Assembly: GCF_014610845.1 (NCBI RefSeq)
Contig: NZ_JABTCG010000004.1
Span: 372,001 to 436,000 of the forward strand
DNA from: Maribacter arenosus
Lineage (GTDB): Bacteria > Bacteroidota > Bacteroidia > Flavobacteriales > Flavobacteriaceae
Direction: 5' to 3'
DNA: 64,000 nucleotides
In this document: in pieces, positions 54,127-63,908 of the stretch
Layout: every line of letters starts with the position of its first letter
Position numbering within the stretch: position 1 is the first letter of the stretch
The notes under the pieces: model-generated
Told to the model about the DNA's origin: nothing
What the model saw: the letters and a program-made list of their open reading frames with translations, nothing else
Database searches by the model: none
Made by a program: the position numbers and the translations under genes

Positions 54127-55191
54127 TCAATTCCAGGTTCTTTCCAGGAACCTAATGAAATTTTTATGCATAATGTTCTCAATATCTTCAGGAGAATATC
54201 CTCTTTGCTGAAGCATTTTGGGAACTTTTTGTAAATCGGCAATAGTATCAAGGTCATAAGGGCACTGTTCGGTTCCAAAACCACCATCCAAATCGGTTCC
54301 TATGCCCACATGATTTGCGTTTCCGGCCAATTGGCAGATATGGTCGATATTATCGATCATTGCATGCAAGGTAACCCCAAGTCCTCGTGGGGTTGACATA
54401 CCCCTGATCCAATTTGGGGCCATCATCCATGCGTCCAAGGCCATTCCTACTACAGCTTTTCTATCAATTAGTTCCTTGATCTGTTCATCGGAAAATTGCC
54501 TATTATGGTCCACAAGGGCCCGGCAGTTGTTGTGGCTGGCCCAAATAGGTCCGTTATATATTTTCAGAGTTTCCCAAAAACTTTCGTCGTTCAAGTGCGT
54601 GGCATCCAATATCAATCCCAAACGCTCGATTTCCTTTAAAAGAGCTTTTCCTTTTATCCCGATACCCCCTTCACCATTGGTTCCTTGTGCATAGGTTCCA
54701 GGGCCATAATGTGCAGGTCCAATGGCCCGCAAACCCTGTTCGTATGATTTTTCTAAATGTCCCACTGTAACAATGGAGTCGGCACCTTCCAAACTTAAAA
54801 TATAACCTATAGGCTTTTTCCCTTCCTTATTTCCCCAGAGTTTCAAATGGGCCTTTAGTTGAACAAGATTCCGTATTTGTACCATTTCGCCAACATCCTC
54901 CATGGCCTTGTACCAAGCTAATTGTCCTTGGGTCTGTGCCCATGCTTGATGGGGTGATTTCCACCCTGGAAGGGGATTACCCTTTTTAGTATGCCTTGCG
55001 ATTTGGGTAGCGACACATAGTCCAACATTTCCACGGCGCATCGCTTGTAAGGAAACGGTATTTCTATTTCGATCGGGTTTATCGGACATGCCTATCTCAC
55101 TCGTGCGAATGGCCTCTACAGACCAAGTCAGGTCCCTATTCCATTCCATGGCGTTCATGGCAAGATCTAAGTGGGCATCGAATACGAACAT
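54127..55191 (-). CDS. Membrane-dipeptidase family (M19) dipeptidase
   Basis: 354 residues of the renal-dipeptidase amidohydrolase family: FDAHLDLAMNAMEW (His7, Asp9 zinc ligands), LSLEGADSIV, LDATHLNDESFWETL, WASHNNCRALVDHNRQFSDEQI and GIGTDLDGGFG. No signal peptide, so cytoplasmic. Such enzymes split dipeptides and tolerate a D-residue at the C-terminus. Last gene of a four-gene run (1-bp gap to the D-amino-acid enzyme), which fits a D-amino-acid peptide route. Confidence 0.9.
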   Translation of the reverse strand: MFVFDAHLDLAMNAMEWNRDLTWSVEAIRTSEIGMSDKPDRNRNTVSLQAMRRGNVGLCVATQIARHTKKGNPLPGWKSPHQAWAQTQGQLAWYKAMEDVGEMVQIRNLVQLKAHLKLWGNKEGKKPIGYILSLEGADSIVTVGHLEKSYEQGLRAIGPAHYGPGTYAQGTNGEGGIGIKGKALLKEIERLGLILDATHLNDESFWETLKIYNGPIWASHNNCRALVDHNRQFSDEQIKELIDRKAVVGMALDAWMMAPNWIRGMSTPRGLGVTLHAMIDNIDHICQLAGNANHVGIGTDLDGGFGTEQCPYDLDTIADLQKVPKMLQQRGYSPEDIENIMHKNFIRFLERTWN

Positions 55192-55192
55192 A

Positions 55193-56305
55193 TCAGATTA
55201 TGATTTTATGGTTTCTGGCGGCCACTTTCCAAGTTCCAGTTATCTTGTGGTCCTCAACGGTTAAGACACTGTCATATTTTGCTACCGTTGGGCAAATATG
55301 CATGGGGATCGCATAAAACACATCCCCTACTTCGTGGTCATGGGCATTTTCACATTCAACAACTAGATGTTCCTCGCTCTGCCCAATTTGTAAGCTATGT
55401 TCCAATCCTAGTATTCTCATTCGCGGGAAATCCATTTCAGGAGCTATTGATTTGTGGCCCAAATCGAAGCATAACCGGTTTTTACCAGGTTTACTAATGA
55501 TACGGGTCATTAAAATGGCCGCATGCAAAAAACCCATTTCAGGGAATAGGTTGCCATAACGCTCATCCCAAAGTAATGTTGTGCCCGGGGATACTTCGGT
55601 ATTAGGTCTTTTGGAATGTATGGGAAAAGATGGGCTTCCCCCAACGACCATTTCAATAGGCCCCAAACCCTTTTTTTCCATTTTCTGCTTTAATTCCAGA
55701 ACGGGTTCAAGGGCTGTATCGCAGGCTTTTTGGCGTTTATTGATATCGGAATGGTGTATATGACCATCGTACGTATGGAAACCTCTGGCCTTAATATTAG
55801 TATTGATGGCCATGTTCCTGTACAGGTCCTCCGCATTCCTCCCCGCGGGTATCCCCGTACGTTTCATACCGTTGTCGATATCTATCCAAAGCTGTATTTT
55901 GGCGTTTTTCGATCTAGCCAAATCGCTTAGGGCCTCCAAGGTTTTAAGGTTATCTACCAGGGTCGAGAATTTAGATTTGGGGTAAGTTGCCATCAATCTA
56001 AAAAATCGACGCATATTCGCGCCGACCATTTGCATGGCCAATAGAATATCCTGGGCACCACATTGAGCCAATAATTCGGCTTCGGCAACGGTGGCACATT
56101 TGAATTTATGAATGCCCATTTCCATTTGCATTTTCACAATTTCGGCCATTTTATGCGTTTTAATATGTGGTCGTAAAATCGCCGGATCACCGGCAATCTT
56201 GACCATACGCTCGATATTCTTTTTTATCCTATTCGGATAAACCAATAAAGAGGGGGAAATAACATCTGAAGTATCATGTATGATATACCATTTTGGGGCT
56301 TGCAT
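55193..56305 (-). CDS. D-threonine aldolase / D-serine dehydratase-like PLP enzyme
   Basis: 370 residues: alanine-racemase-type TIM barrel with the PLP lysine in RPHIKTHKM (Lys49), then the D-serine dehydratase-like C-terminal domain with His336 and Cys338 (PMHICPTVAKYD), the zinc pair of eukaryote-type D-serine dehydratase. It either cleaves D-3-hydroxy amino acids to glycine or dehydrates D-serine/D-threonine. The RidA and GntP/DsdX-type neighbours favour dehydration, since that releases 2-aminoacrylate. The exact substrate is open. Confidence 0.88.
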   Translation of the reverse strand: MQAPKWYIIHDTSDVISPSLLVYPNRIKKNIERMVKIAGDPAILRPHIKTHKMAEIVKMQMEMGIHKFKCATVAEAELLAQCGAQDILLAMQMVGANMRRFFRLMATYPKSKFSTLVDNLKTLEALSDLARSKNAKIQLWIDIDNGMKRTGIPAGRNAEDLYRNMAINTNIKARGFHTYDGHIHHSDINKRQKACDTALEPVLELKQKMEKKGLGPIEMVVGGSPSFPIHSKRPNTEVSPGTTLLWDERYGNLFPEMGFLHAAILMTRIISKPGKNRLCFDLGHKSIAPEMDFPRMRILGLEHSLQIGQSEEHLVVECENAHDHEVGDVFYAIPMHICPTVAKYDSVLTVEDHKITGTWKVAARNHKIII

Positions 56306-56310
56306 AGTTG

Positions 56311-56778
56311 TTATTTATGTAATTCGAACACTGCCTCTATCTCTACGGGAATATTACCTGGGAGCATCATGCCTACGGCACTGCGTACCCCGACCCCGTT
56401 ATCATTTCCGAAAACATCGGCCATGAGTTCACTAAAACCATTGATGACCAAGGGCTGTTGTCCAAAATCGGGAGTGGAGTTCACCATCCCTAAAACCTTG
56501 ACAATCCGTTTTATCTTATCAACAGAACCAAAATGGGTGATAATGGTCGAAAGCATGGTTAGGCCCACTTGTTCAGCGGCCAATTTACCCTGTCCCAAAT
56601 TCAGGTCCTCACCGACCCGGCCTACCATGAGGGAACCATCGGCCTTCATGGGCCCTTGGCCCGAAACGTATAGGAAATTGTCGACCACCAAGACTGGTTT
56701 ATAGAGTCCAGCTGGGGGTGGGGCAGGGGGCAGTTGTAATCCCAAGGCCTTTATTCTTTCTGAAGGTAAATTTTCCAT
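56311..56778 (-). CDS. RidA (YjgF/YER057c) family enamine/imine deaminase
   Basis: 155 residues; VSGQGPMKADGSLMVGRVGEDL near residue 38 and the key Arg in GVRSAVGMMLPGNIPVEIEAVFEL near the end. RidA proteins hydrolyse 2-aminoacrylate and similar imines made by PLP dehydratases, preventing enzyme damage. Here it stands 5 bp before such an enzyme. This longer subgroup may differ in substrate from E. coli RidA. Confidence 0.9.
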   Translation of the reverse strand: MENLPSERIKALGLQLPPAPPPAGLYKPVLVVDNFLYVSGQGPMKADGSLMVGRVGEDLNLGQGKLAAEQVGLTMLSTIITHFGSVDKIKRIVKVLGMVNSTPDFGQQPLVINGFSELMADVFGNDNGVGVRSAVGMMLPGNIPVEIEAVFELHK

Positions 56779-56788
56779 GTGTTATCTT

Positions 56789-58105
56789 TTAAATGAATAT
56801 ATCCAAAACAAGCACTCCCAAAAGACCGATTATGCCTACCATAGTTTCCATAACCGTCCATGTACGTAAGGTATCTTTGACCGATAGGTTAAAATACTCT
56901 TTATACAACCAAAACCCTCCGTCATTCACATGGGAAAGCATTAAACTTCCTGAACCTATGGCTAAGACCATCAGTTCAGGGCTTACTCCGGAGGTTGACA
57001 AAAGAGGTAATGCAATGCCGGCTGCCGTTAGGCCCGCTACAGTTGCGGAACCTACACAGACACGAATGACAGTAGCAATCAACCAGGCCAAGATCAATGG
57101 TGAAATGGTTGAGCCTTTCAATAGATTACCGATATAATCACTTACGCCACTGTCGATTAAAACTTCCTTTAGTCCCCCGGCGCCAGCAATAATCAATAAT
57201 ACCATAGTAATACCGGCCACCGCATGGGAAACCGAATCCATGACCTCTGTCATGGTACGACCACGGTTTAACCCTAAGGTAAAAATCGCCAAGAGTACGG
57301 AAAGCAGCATGGCTATGACAGGATCACCTATGACCGAAGTAATTTTTGACATGATATTTTCCTCGGGCAAGAATACATTGGTCAGGGCATTAATACCTAT
57401 AAGAATAACCGGAAAAAGTGCTGTGACGATACTGATTGTAATACCGGGCATTTCGTCCTCAGTAAGGACCCTGGGGTTCACAAATTCCTTTAAGGGAGTT
57501 GCCTTTATGTTCTTGATCGTTCTTGAGAATAAAGGTCCGGCGATGACAATAGCTGGCACCGCTACGACCAAACCATACAAAAGGGTTTTGCCGATATCTG
57601 CATTGAACATGACTGCTATTCCCGTCGGTGCCGGATGTGGGGGTAAATATCCATGGGTAACGGAAAGGGATGCCAACATAGGCAGCCCCACGTAGATCAA
57701 GGGCAGTCCGGTGGCAGCAGCGACGGTAAAAACCAGGGGAATAAGAATTACAAAACCGACGGTATAGAACATGGGAATACCTACAATAAAACCCGTGAGG
57801 ACCACGGCCCATTGAATGTTTTTCTTACCGAATTTATCCACCAATTTTGTAGTAATACGTTGGGCAGCACCACTATCCGCCACCAATTTACCGAGCATGG
57901 CCCCAAATCCCAGGATCATGATCAAGCCTCCCAAGGTCTTTCCTACCCCCTTTTGAATGGAATCCAATACGTTAAGGAAGTCCATTCCTTCAGCGACACC
58001 GACAACTAGGGAAACAATGATAAAGGAAATAAAGGCGTTGAGTTTAAATTGGGCAATAAGGATGAAGAGTAGTATTATTCCAATAATTACAATGAATAAT
58101 GGCAT
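56789..58105 (-). CDS. GntP-family permease (gluconate or D-serine type)
   Basis: 438 residues, about 12 membrane helices, GntP signature segments GKTLGGLIMILGFGAMLGKLVADSGAAQRI, HPAPTGIAVMFNADIG and LSHVNDGGFWLYKEYFN. The family imports gluconate, other sugar acids, glycerate or (DsdX) D-serine with protons. With a D-amino-acid enzyme in the same operon, D-serine or D-threonine is the likely cargo. First gene of the run. Confidence 0.88.
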   Translation of the reverse strand: MPLFIVIIGIILLFILIAQFKLNAFISFIIVSLVVGVAEGMDFLNVLDSIQKGVGKTLGGLIMILGFGAMLGKLVADSGAAQRITTKLVDKFGKKNIQWAVVLTGFIVGIPMFYTVGFVILIPLVFTVAAATGLPLIYVGLPMLASLSVTHGYLPPHPAPTGIAVMFNADIGKTLLYGLVVAVPAIVIAGPLFSRTIKNIKATPLKEFVNPRVLTEDEMPGITISIVTALFPVILIGINALTNVFLPEENIMSKITSVIGDPVIAMLLSVLLAIFTLGLNRGRTMTEVMDSVSHAVAGITMVLLIIAGAGGLKEVLIDSGVSDYIGNLLKGSTISPLILAWLIATVIRVCVGSATVAGLTAAGIALPLLSTSGVSPELMVLAIGSGSLMLSHVNDGGFWLYKEYFNLSVKDTLRTWTVMETMVGIIGLLGVLVLDIFI

Positions 58106-58183
58106 AAGGTGGCGTTTATAAAAAGCGAATTTTTAAATATACCAAATTGTATAAAAAGAGGGGCTATTGAAAGTCCCAATTTT

Positions 58184-58309
58184 TTAAACTTTTTCAGGGG
58201 ATAATAACATGTAAACCATTCCAGCCAACAATGCCCCAACAATCGGAGCGACATGGAATAACCATATCAACTATAAGGTACCGATAGATTCTGTCACAAA
58301 TTTTTTCAT
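58184..58309 (-). pseudogene. aqpZ: Aquaporin (AqpZ-type) remnant with internal deletion
   Basis: The minus strand from the ATG at 58309 reads MKKFVTESIGTL then TAG; in the same frame it continues LIWLFHVAPIVGALLAGM and VYMLLSPEKV to a TAA. These are the first dozen residues of an AqpZ-like channel joined to its last helix. The middle, about 180 residues with both NPA motifs, is gone. Loss of a once-present aquaporin by internal deletion explains the 400-bp gap between the permease and the BNR gene. Confidence 0.75.
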
Positions 58310-58560
58310 ATTAAATGTTATACTAATAGTTTAAAATTGTCAGTGGTCCTAAAAGTTTATTATTGCACCAAGGGTTTAACATAACTTAAGGGGAACTTTT
58401 TCAATGCAATAAATTGGTTTACGTTAAAGAGAATACTGAAGTTTTCAGTACCTTGTAAGCTAATTTGATTTTGTGATTTTAATGGGAATTAATTTTAAAA
58501 TGTGCCGTTGGAATGGACTTTTTAGTATTTATAAGAACAACTATTAATTATACTTGGAAA

Positions 58561-61500
58561 ATGAGAAAAATTACACTGCTTACTTTTGGAATCTGTTTTG
58601 TTTTGGGGAGTTTTTTTGGCTTCTCACAGGATAAAAAAGAATCTGTTTGGGATGAAAAGACCTTTGAAGGACTAAAATTCAGAAGTATTGGCCCCGCCTT
58701 TATGTCGGGTCGACTTTCTGATATTGCAATAGATCCGGCCAATGAAAATGTTTGGTATGCCGCTGTATCTTCCGGAGGACTCTGGAAAACCATCAACGCA
58801 GGTACTACTTGGAAACCATTGACCGATAAGGAATCGTTCTATGCGACGGGTTGTGTGACCATCGATTCAAATAACAGTGGCATTATCTGGTTGGGTACTG
58901 GAGAGAACAATGGCGGTCGACATATCGGTGTCGGACACGGAGTCTATAAAAGTATGGATGGAGGGGATTCGTGGAAAAATATGGGATTGAAAAATTCCGA
59001 GCATATTTCAAAAATAATAGTTCACCCAGAACATTCCGATATTGTTTGGATAGCTTCCCAAGGGCCTTTATGGAGCTCAGGAGGGGACAGGGGTCTATAC
59101 AAAACAACAGACGGGGGCATAACCTGGAGCCAACCCTTAAAAATTGATGAGTGGACAGGCGTGACCGATTTGGTTATCGATCCGAGGAATCCGGATATTT
59201 TGTATGCCGCATCATGGCAACGACATAGAAATGTCGCGGCTTATATGGGAGGTGGTCCGGGAACGGCGCTTTATAAAAGTACTGATGGGGGTGAGACCTG
59301 GAACAAACTGGAAACAGGACTTCCCAAAGGCGATATGGGTAAAATTGGATTGGCTATTTCACCCATGCAACCCGATGTTCTCTATGCTGCCATTGAGTTG
59401 GAACGAAGAACGGGTGCAGTCTATCGCTCTACCGATCAAGGGGGAAGTTGGACAAAAATGTCGGATACCGTTTCTGGGGGGACAGGACCTCACTATTACC
59501 AAGAATTGATCGCTTCGCCCCATGTTTTCGACCGTATTTATCTCATGAACAACAATGCCTTGATTTCCGAGGATGGGGGCAAAACCTTTGTAGGGATGAA
59601 AGAGGAACAAAAGCATGGAGATAACCATTCCTTGGCGTTCAAGGAAAATGACCCAAATTATCTACTGATGGGTTCTGACGGAGGAATCTATGAGAGTTTC
59701 GACCATTCTGAAACTTGGAAATATGTCAGTAACCTGCCTGTTACCCAGTTTTACAAAGTAGCGGTTGATGATGCCGAACCTTTCTACAATGTTTTTGGGG
59801 GCACCCAAGATAACAATTCCGAAGGGGGCCCCTCAAGAACCTTTAATACCATCGGCATTGCAAACCAAGATTGGTTTGTTCTTTTAGGGGGCGATGGCCA
59901 TCAGCCCGCCACTACACCCGGAAATCCCGATATTGTTTACGCACAGTCACAACAAGGAAATCTACATCGAATTGATCGAACCACTGGGGAAGCGGTATTC
60001 ATTAAACCATATTCGAAACCTGGGGAAGATTATGAGCGTAATAACTGGGATTCACCTATTCTCGTAAGTAACCATGATCCAAAACGCCTCTATTTTGCCT
60101 CTCAGAGGGTGTGGCGCTCTGATGATAGGGGTGATAGTTGGATCCCCATCTCAAGTGACCTAACAAAAAATCAAGAACGCCTTACCTTACCTATCATGGG
60201 CAAAAAGCAGAGTTGGGATGCCGTATGGGATGTCTATGCCATGTCTACCTATAATACCATAACATCACTTTCTGAATCGCCTATTGATGAAAATATCATT
60301 TTTGCCGGAACCGATGATGGCTATATTCAATATACGAGCAATGGCGGCGGTAACTGGACCCAAGTGGATGTAAATTCACTGCCCGGTGTGCCAAGTACGG
60401 CCTTTGTAAATGATATCAAGGCCGATTTGCACAATACCAATATTGCCTATGTGGCTTTAGACAACCATAAGTTCGGGGATTACAATCCTTATGTGTATAA
60501 AACAGTGAACGGTGGTAAAACATGGACTCCCATTAACAATGGCTTACCAAAGGGCACGTTGACATGGCGATTGGTACAGGACCATGTAGACAAGGACCTT
60601 TTGTTCCTGGCGACCGAATATGGCATCTATGTATCTTTTAACCAAGGGGCGAAATGGATCAAATTTTCGAACGGGATCCCTACGATTTCATTTAGGGATT
60701 TGGCCATCCAAAAACGGGAAAACGATCTTATCGGGGCTTCCTTTGGACGGGGCTTCTATATTTTTGACGATTATAGTCCCTTGCGCGATGTTTCCGAGGA
60801 GATGTTACGTAGTAAAGCCGTACTTTTTAAACCCCGAAAAGCATTGCAATACACCCAAGTTAGAGGAGGTAGCAGTAGTCAGGGGGGGGATTTCTTTACG
60901 GCGGATAACCCACCCTATGGGGCGGTTTTCAACTATTACCTGGCCGATGTTGACAAGACGATTGCCGATAGCAGGAAGGAAAGCGAGAAAAAACTGAAAA
61001 AAGATAAAAAGGATATTCCTTTCCCAGGATGGGAGGCCTTGGAAAATGAAAAAAACCAAAGCAAGCCCATAGCCGTTTTGGTCGTAAAAAATGCAGATGA
61101 TAAAGTAGTGGCGCGCGTTACTGGTCCGCTTAAAAAAGGCTTTCAGCAGGTTTCCTGGGATTTGACCGAATCCTTGAAAACGACGCTGACAACGGAAAAG
61201 GAAAGTGAAAATCGGTGGTTTAGAAGAGCCGCTGCGGTTGATCCCGGGAACTATACCGTTACATTATACAAATCGTTAGACGGGAATATTATACAATTGG
61301 GAACTCCCCAAACGTTCATGGTAGAACGCATTCGCACGAATGTTCTGAAAAACCCGAATGCCGATAAAATAGAAGCCTTTAAAAATGAACTTTTATCATT
61401 TGCAACAAAAGTTGATGTCGATGAACATGATTTTGAAAAAGCCAGTAAAAAAGTAAAGGCTTTTGATAAGGCCTTGAATTATGTCAATGCTACACCGGGA

Positions 61501-61809
61501 TCTTTGGAAAATGAAGTGGTGAAATTACAAGAAACCATGAATAGTCTAAAAGTGGCTTTGTCTGGAAATTCAGCAAAGGCCGAAGTGGGAGAGAAAGACG
61601 ACCCAACAGTTAGCGATCGTTTGATGATCGCCCGACGCGGATTTTTCGGTAATTCCTACGGACCAACTAAAATGCAGATGGAAAGTCTTGAATTGGCGAA
61701 ACAACAATATGCTGGCTTTGAGGTTAAGTTGAGAAAATTCTTGGATACCGATGTTCCCAGAGTTGAAAAATTATTGCAGAATGCAGGTGCACCACCTATC
61801 GTGGATTAA
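58561..61809 (+). CDS. Large secreted BNR/sortilin-like repeat protein (glycosyl hydrolase-like)
   Basis: 1082 residues from the ATG at 58561, which gives a proper signal peptide (MRKITLLTFGICFVLGSFFGFSQ); the upstream ATG at 58513 would add 16 residues. The body is a beta-propeller array of repeated GG-x-W-K-T/STDGGxTW units (SSGGLWKTINAGTTW, YKSMDGGDSW, YKTTDGGITW, YKSTDGGETW, YRSTDQGGSW) typical of BNR/VPS10-like propellers. The last 280 residues are a separate helical or beta region with no T9SS tail. Often annotated glycosyl hydrolase, but no catalytic residues can be named. Carbohydrate or protein binding is as likely. Confidence 0.85.
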   Translation: MRKITLLTFGICFVLGSFFGFSQDKKESVWDEKTFEGLKFRSIGPAFMSGRLSDIAIDPANENVWYAAVSSGGLWKTINAGTTWKPLTDKESFYATGCVTIDSNNSGIIWLGTGENNGGRHIGVGHGVYKSMDGGDSWKNMGLKNSEHISKIIVHPEHSDIVWIASQGPLWSSGGDRGLYKTTDGGITWSQPLKIDEWTGVTDLVIDPRNPDILYAASWQRHRNVAAYMGGGPGTALYKSTDGGETWNKLETGLPKGDMGKIGLAISPMQPDVLYAAIELERRTGAVYRSTDQGGSWTKMSDTVSGGTGPHYYQELIASPHVFDRIYLMNNNALISEDGGKTFVGMKEEQKHGDNHSLAFKENDPNYLLMGSDGGIYESFDHSETWKYVSNLPVTQFYKVAVDDAEPFYNVFGGTQDNNSEGGPSRTFNTIGIANQDWFVLLGGDGHQPATTPGNPDIVYAQSQQGNLHRIDRTTGEAVFIKPYSKPGEDYERNNWDSPILVSNHDPKRLYFASQRVWRSDDRGDSWIPISSDLTKNQERLTLPIMGKKQSWDAVWDVYAMSTYNTITSLSESPIDENIIFAGTDDGYIQYTSNGGGNWTQVDVNSLPGVPSTAFVNDIKADLHNTNIAYVALDNHKFGDYNPYVYKTVNGGKTWTPINNGLPKGTLTWRLVQDHVDKDLLFLATEYGIYVSFNQGAKWIKFSNGIPTISFRDLAIQKRENDLIGASFGRGFYIFDDYSPLRDVSEEMLRSKAVLFKPRKALQYTQVRGGSSSQGGDFFTADNPPYGAVFNYYLADVDKTIADSRKESEKKLKKDKKDIPFPGWEALENEKNQSKPIAVLVVKNADDKVVARVTGPLKKGFQQVSWDLTESLKTTLTTEKESENRWFRRAAAVDPGNYTVTLYKSLDGNIIQLGTPQTFMVERIRTNVLKNPNADKIEAFKNELLSFATKVDVDEHDFEKASKKVKAFDKALNYVNATPGSLENEVVKLQETMNSLKVALSGNSAKAEVGEKDDPTVSDRLMIARRGFFGNSYGPTKMQMESLELAKQQYAGFEVKLRKFLDTDVPRVEKLLQNAGAPPIVD

Positions 61810-61828
61810 AATTTGTTATTTATATAAA

Positions 61829-61869
61829 ATAAAACCTTGGCATTGGTTTATCCCAAGCCAAGGTTTTAT
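61829..61869. terminator. Terminator of the BNR gene
   Basis: Perfect 13-bp stem ATAAAACCTTGGC / GCCAAGGTTTTAT with a 15-nt loop, 19 bp after the stop. The A/T flanks allow bidirectional use, including for the convergent DUF885-like gene. Confidence 0.8.
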
Positions 61870-62097
61870 TGGTTATTACGGACAATCGTTGAAGCTTAAT
61901 GGGACGGTTCCAATTCAACCACTAAGGCAATGTGCCTATAATGAAGTGCTGCCTTATCATGGTTTGATACCCACCGGTAAGGGCATCAGATTAAATGGTC
62001 CCAGTTTTGGTAAAACGCCCTCCTACCCATTTTCTGTTCAAATTCACGGAATATTTAGGTTTTGTTGACTTCATAGTCATCAGGAAAATATTTGGCA

Positions 62098-63750
62098 TTA
62101 TTTCATTCCCTTTAGTAAGTGATCGGTATTGCCCGTCATTTCCCAATGTCCCATTGATATGGGAATGTTGCCTATGGCATTCAACCGATCGAAAAAATCT
62201 TTCATTAAAAATGGTTCTTTTTTCGATTCCTTGAATTTGGCATAATCGGCCATCGCACTTTCCAGTAGATATTTTCCTGTAATGTAACTGCTTCCATATC
62301 CAGGTTGGCGCAAATACAGATGCTGTTCAAAAAGTAGTAATTCCTTCTCGGTTTTCATCCATCCTCTTGGGGTATATTCTGAATGAATGCCCCCTGCCTC
62401 TTCCATGGTCATTTCATTGGCGTGGGCATAAAGGGAACCCAAACCTCTAGCTGCGCGCTGGGCGATCATGATATAGACCAATTCCCTCGCCCGAGGGTTG
62501 TCCTCATACAATCCAGCATGCATAAACATTTCTTCTACAGCTGTAGCTGTACCTTCATTTCGGGAATCAAAAATATTGTAGAGCAAAGGCCCACGGCGAA
62601 TCTCACTCTTATGAGGCTCACTATCCATACGTGCTAATTCAAACCAATGGTAAAAATGGGAATACAAAGGGCGTTGGTCATAGTGGGCAACTATCCAGAA
62701 AAAATTCCGTTTTTCCTTAGGGATGTATTGCCCCAAATGAGGCTCGAGGGCTGGGGCAAAATAATCCTTAACGGTCACCATTTCCCCTTTGTCCAAGAAA
62801 GTAAGCAGGCTTTGGGCCGATTTTTCGGCCATCTCAGTGTACATCTCTGGTGAGCTGGCATCCATGAGTTCAGGCAGGTTTCTATTTCTATGTTCCTCCA
62901 ATTTTAAGGAAGACCAGGCTCTTGCGAGCTCACGTTTTAAAATCATTACCTCATTGTCCCAGGTCAATGGGACCAAATGTACATTTTGCAAGTACCAAGT
63001 ATAGTTTTCCTTACCTATGCCTGAAGGTCCCGTTTTTGTTCCACTTTCTTTTTCCAGCCAAGCAATCAAACTATCGGTAGATATGAGAGCGGACTTTACA
63101 GCAGTTGTCAACTCTTTATTATTTTTAATATCGGGCCAATCCAGTATTTTTTTAAGGTTTTCACTCTGGAATTCGATTTCACGAATACCCGCAATCCAGA
63201 GCTCTTTGGCATTTCCGTTCAAGTTTAATTTTGCTTGTTCGTTCAAAGGCGGAATGACTTTGAGGTCACCCAATAATCTTATTTTTTCAGACTTACTCAA
63301 TGGGAAGTCATAGGTCCATATTTCGGTTGTGGTATGGTGCGTAGGGCCTTCATGTGCAGGCACATCGCTACGAGCCATCCAGAGTGATTTGTAAAAGGCA
63401 GGATCCCTGGCCCAAGGACGAAGTATACGATGGTTAAAGTCGTACCCGTTCATTTCGGCCTTCACAAGGTTCCAATCGACCTGTTCTGCCACCGTCCATC
63501 CCGTGATGTCCATTGCGAGCAATTTAGACTGAAGTTTTTTAAACGTTGGCCACCGATTTTCAAAAGTGGTCATCGTATAATCCGGGGCTCCTTCTCGAAG
63601 CGGGGGTGCCTCAAAAGCACGCCACTCCTTGAATAACCGCAAAAAAGCCTCATAGGTATCGGTGGATTGTATTTGTGTCATACCTGTTTGACCTATTAAA
63701 AAGATAAAAATAAGTAAAGGAATTCTAAGAACGGTATTTGAGTTTTTCAT
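62098..63750 (-). CDS. DUF885-related secreted protein lacking the HExxPGHH motif
   Basis: 550 residues from Met4 of the longest frame (ATG at 63750), which gives [26 protein letters not shown] as signal peptide. The C-terminal part keeps DUF885 landmarks: [18 protein letters not shown] (the EGWALYAE position, residues 400-418 of the long form), a helix with [12 protein letters not shown], and [21 protein letters not shown]. The zinc-type HExxPGHH motif expected shortly before EGWAL is not there; the segment reads [22 protein letters not shown]. So catalysis, if any, differs. Convergent with the BNR gene. Confidence 0.75.
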   Translation of the reverse strand: MKNSNTVLRIPLLIFIFLIGQTGMTQIQSTDTYEAFLRLFKEWRAFEAPPLREGAPDYTMTTFENRWPTFKKLQSKLLAMDITGWTVAEQVDWNLVKAEMNGYDFNHRILRPWARDPAFYKSLWMARSDVPAHEGPTHHTTTEIWTYDFPLSKSEKIRLLGDLKVIPPLNEQAKLNLNGNAKELWIAGIREIEFQSENLKKILDWPDIKNNKELTTAVKSALISTDSLIAWLEKESGTKTGPSGIGKENYTWYLQNVHLVPLTWDNEVMILKRELARAWSSLKLEEHRNRNLPELMDASSPEMYTEMAEKSAQSLLTFLDKGEMVTVKDYFAPALEPHLGQYIPKEKRNFFWIVAHYDQRPLYSHFYHWFELARMDSEPHKSEIRRGPLLYNIFDSRNEGTATAVEEMFMHAGLYEDNPRARELVYIMIAQRAARGLGSLYAHANEMTMEEAGGIHSEYTPRGWMKTEKELLLFEQHLYLRQPGYGSSYITGKYLLESAMADYAKFKESKKEPFLMKDFFDRLNAIGNIPISMGHWEMTGNTDHLLKGMK

Positions 63751-63908
63751 AAGGGTCATTTCGTATTTCTATTGGTATGCTGTGATAATGCATATGGCTC
63801 AACCAAATATAAGGTTTTAAGGTTTTCCGCCTATTAAAATAGGCGTTGTAATTCCCTATCTTTTGTTGCCCCTTTTGGTTTTATACCAAGAATATGAACA
63901 GTGGCCAC

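Noticed and set aside
57240-57695. 151-codon open frame antisense to the GntP permease
   Set aside because: Shadow frame opposite membrane-protein codons; no independent support.
61896-61990. Minus-strand fragment ending HYRHIALVVELEPSH after an in-frame stop
   Set aside because: About 30 codons without a start; protein-like in look but too short to assign, and next to a terminator.
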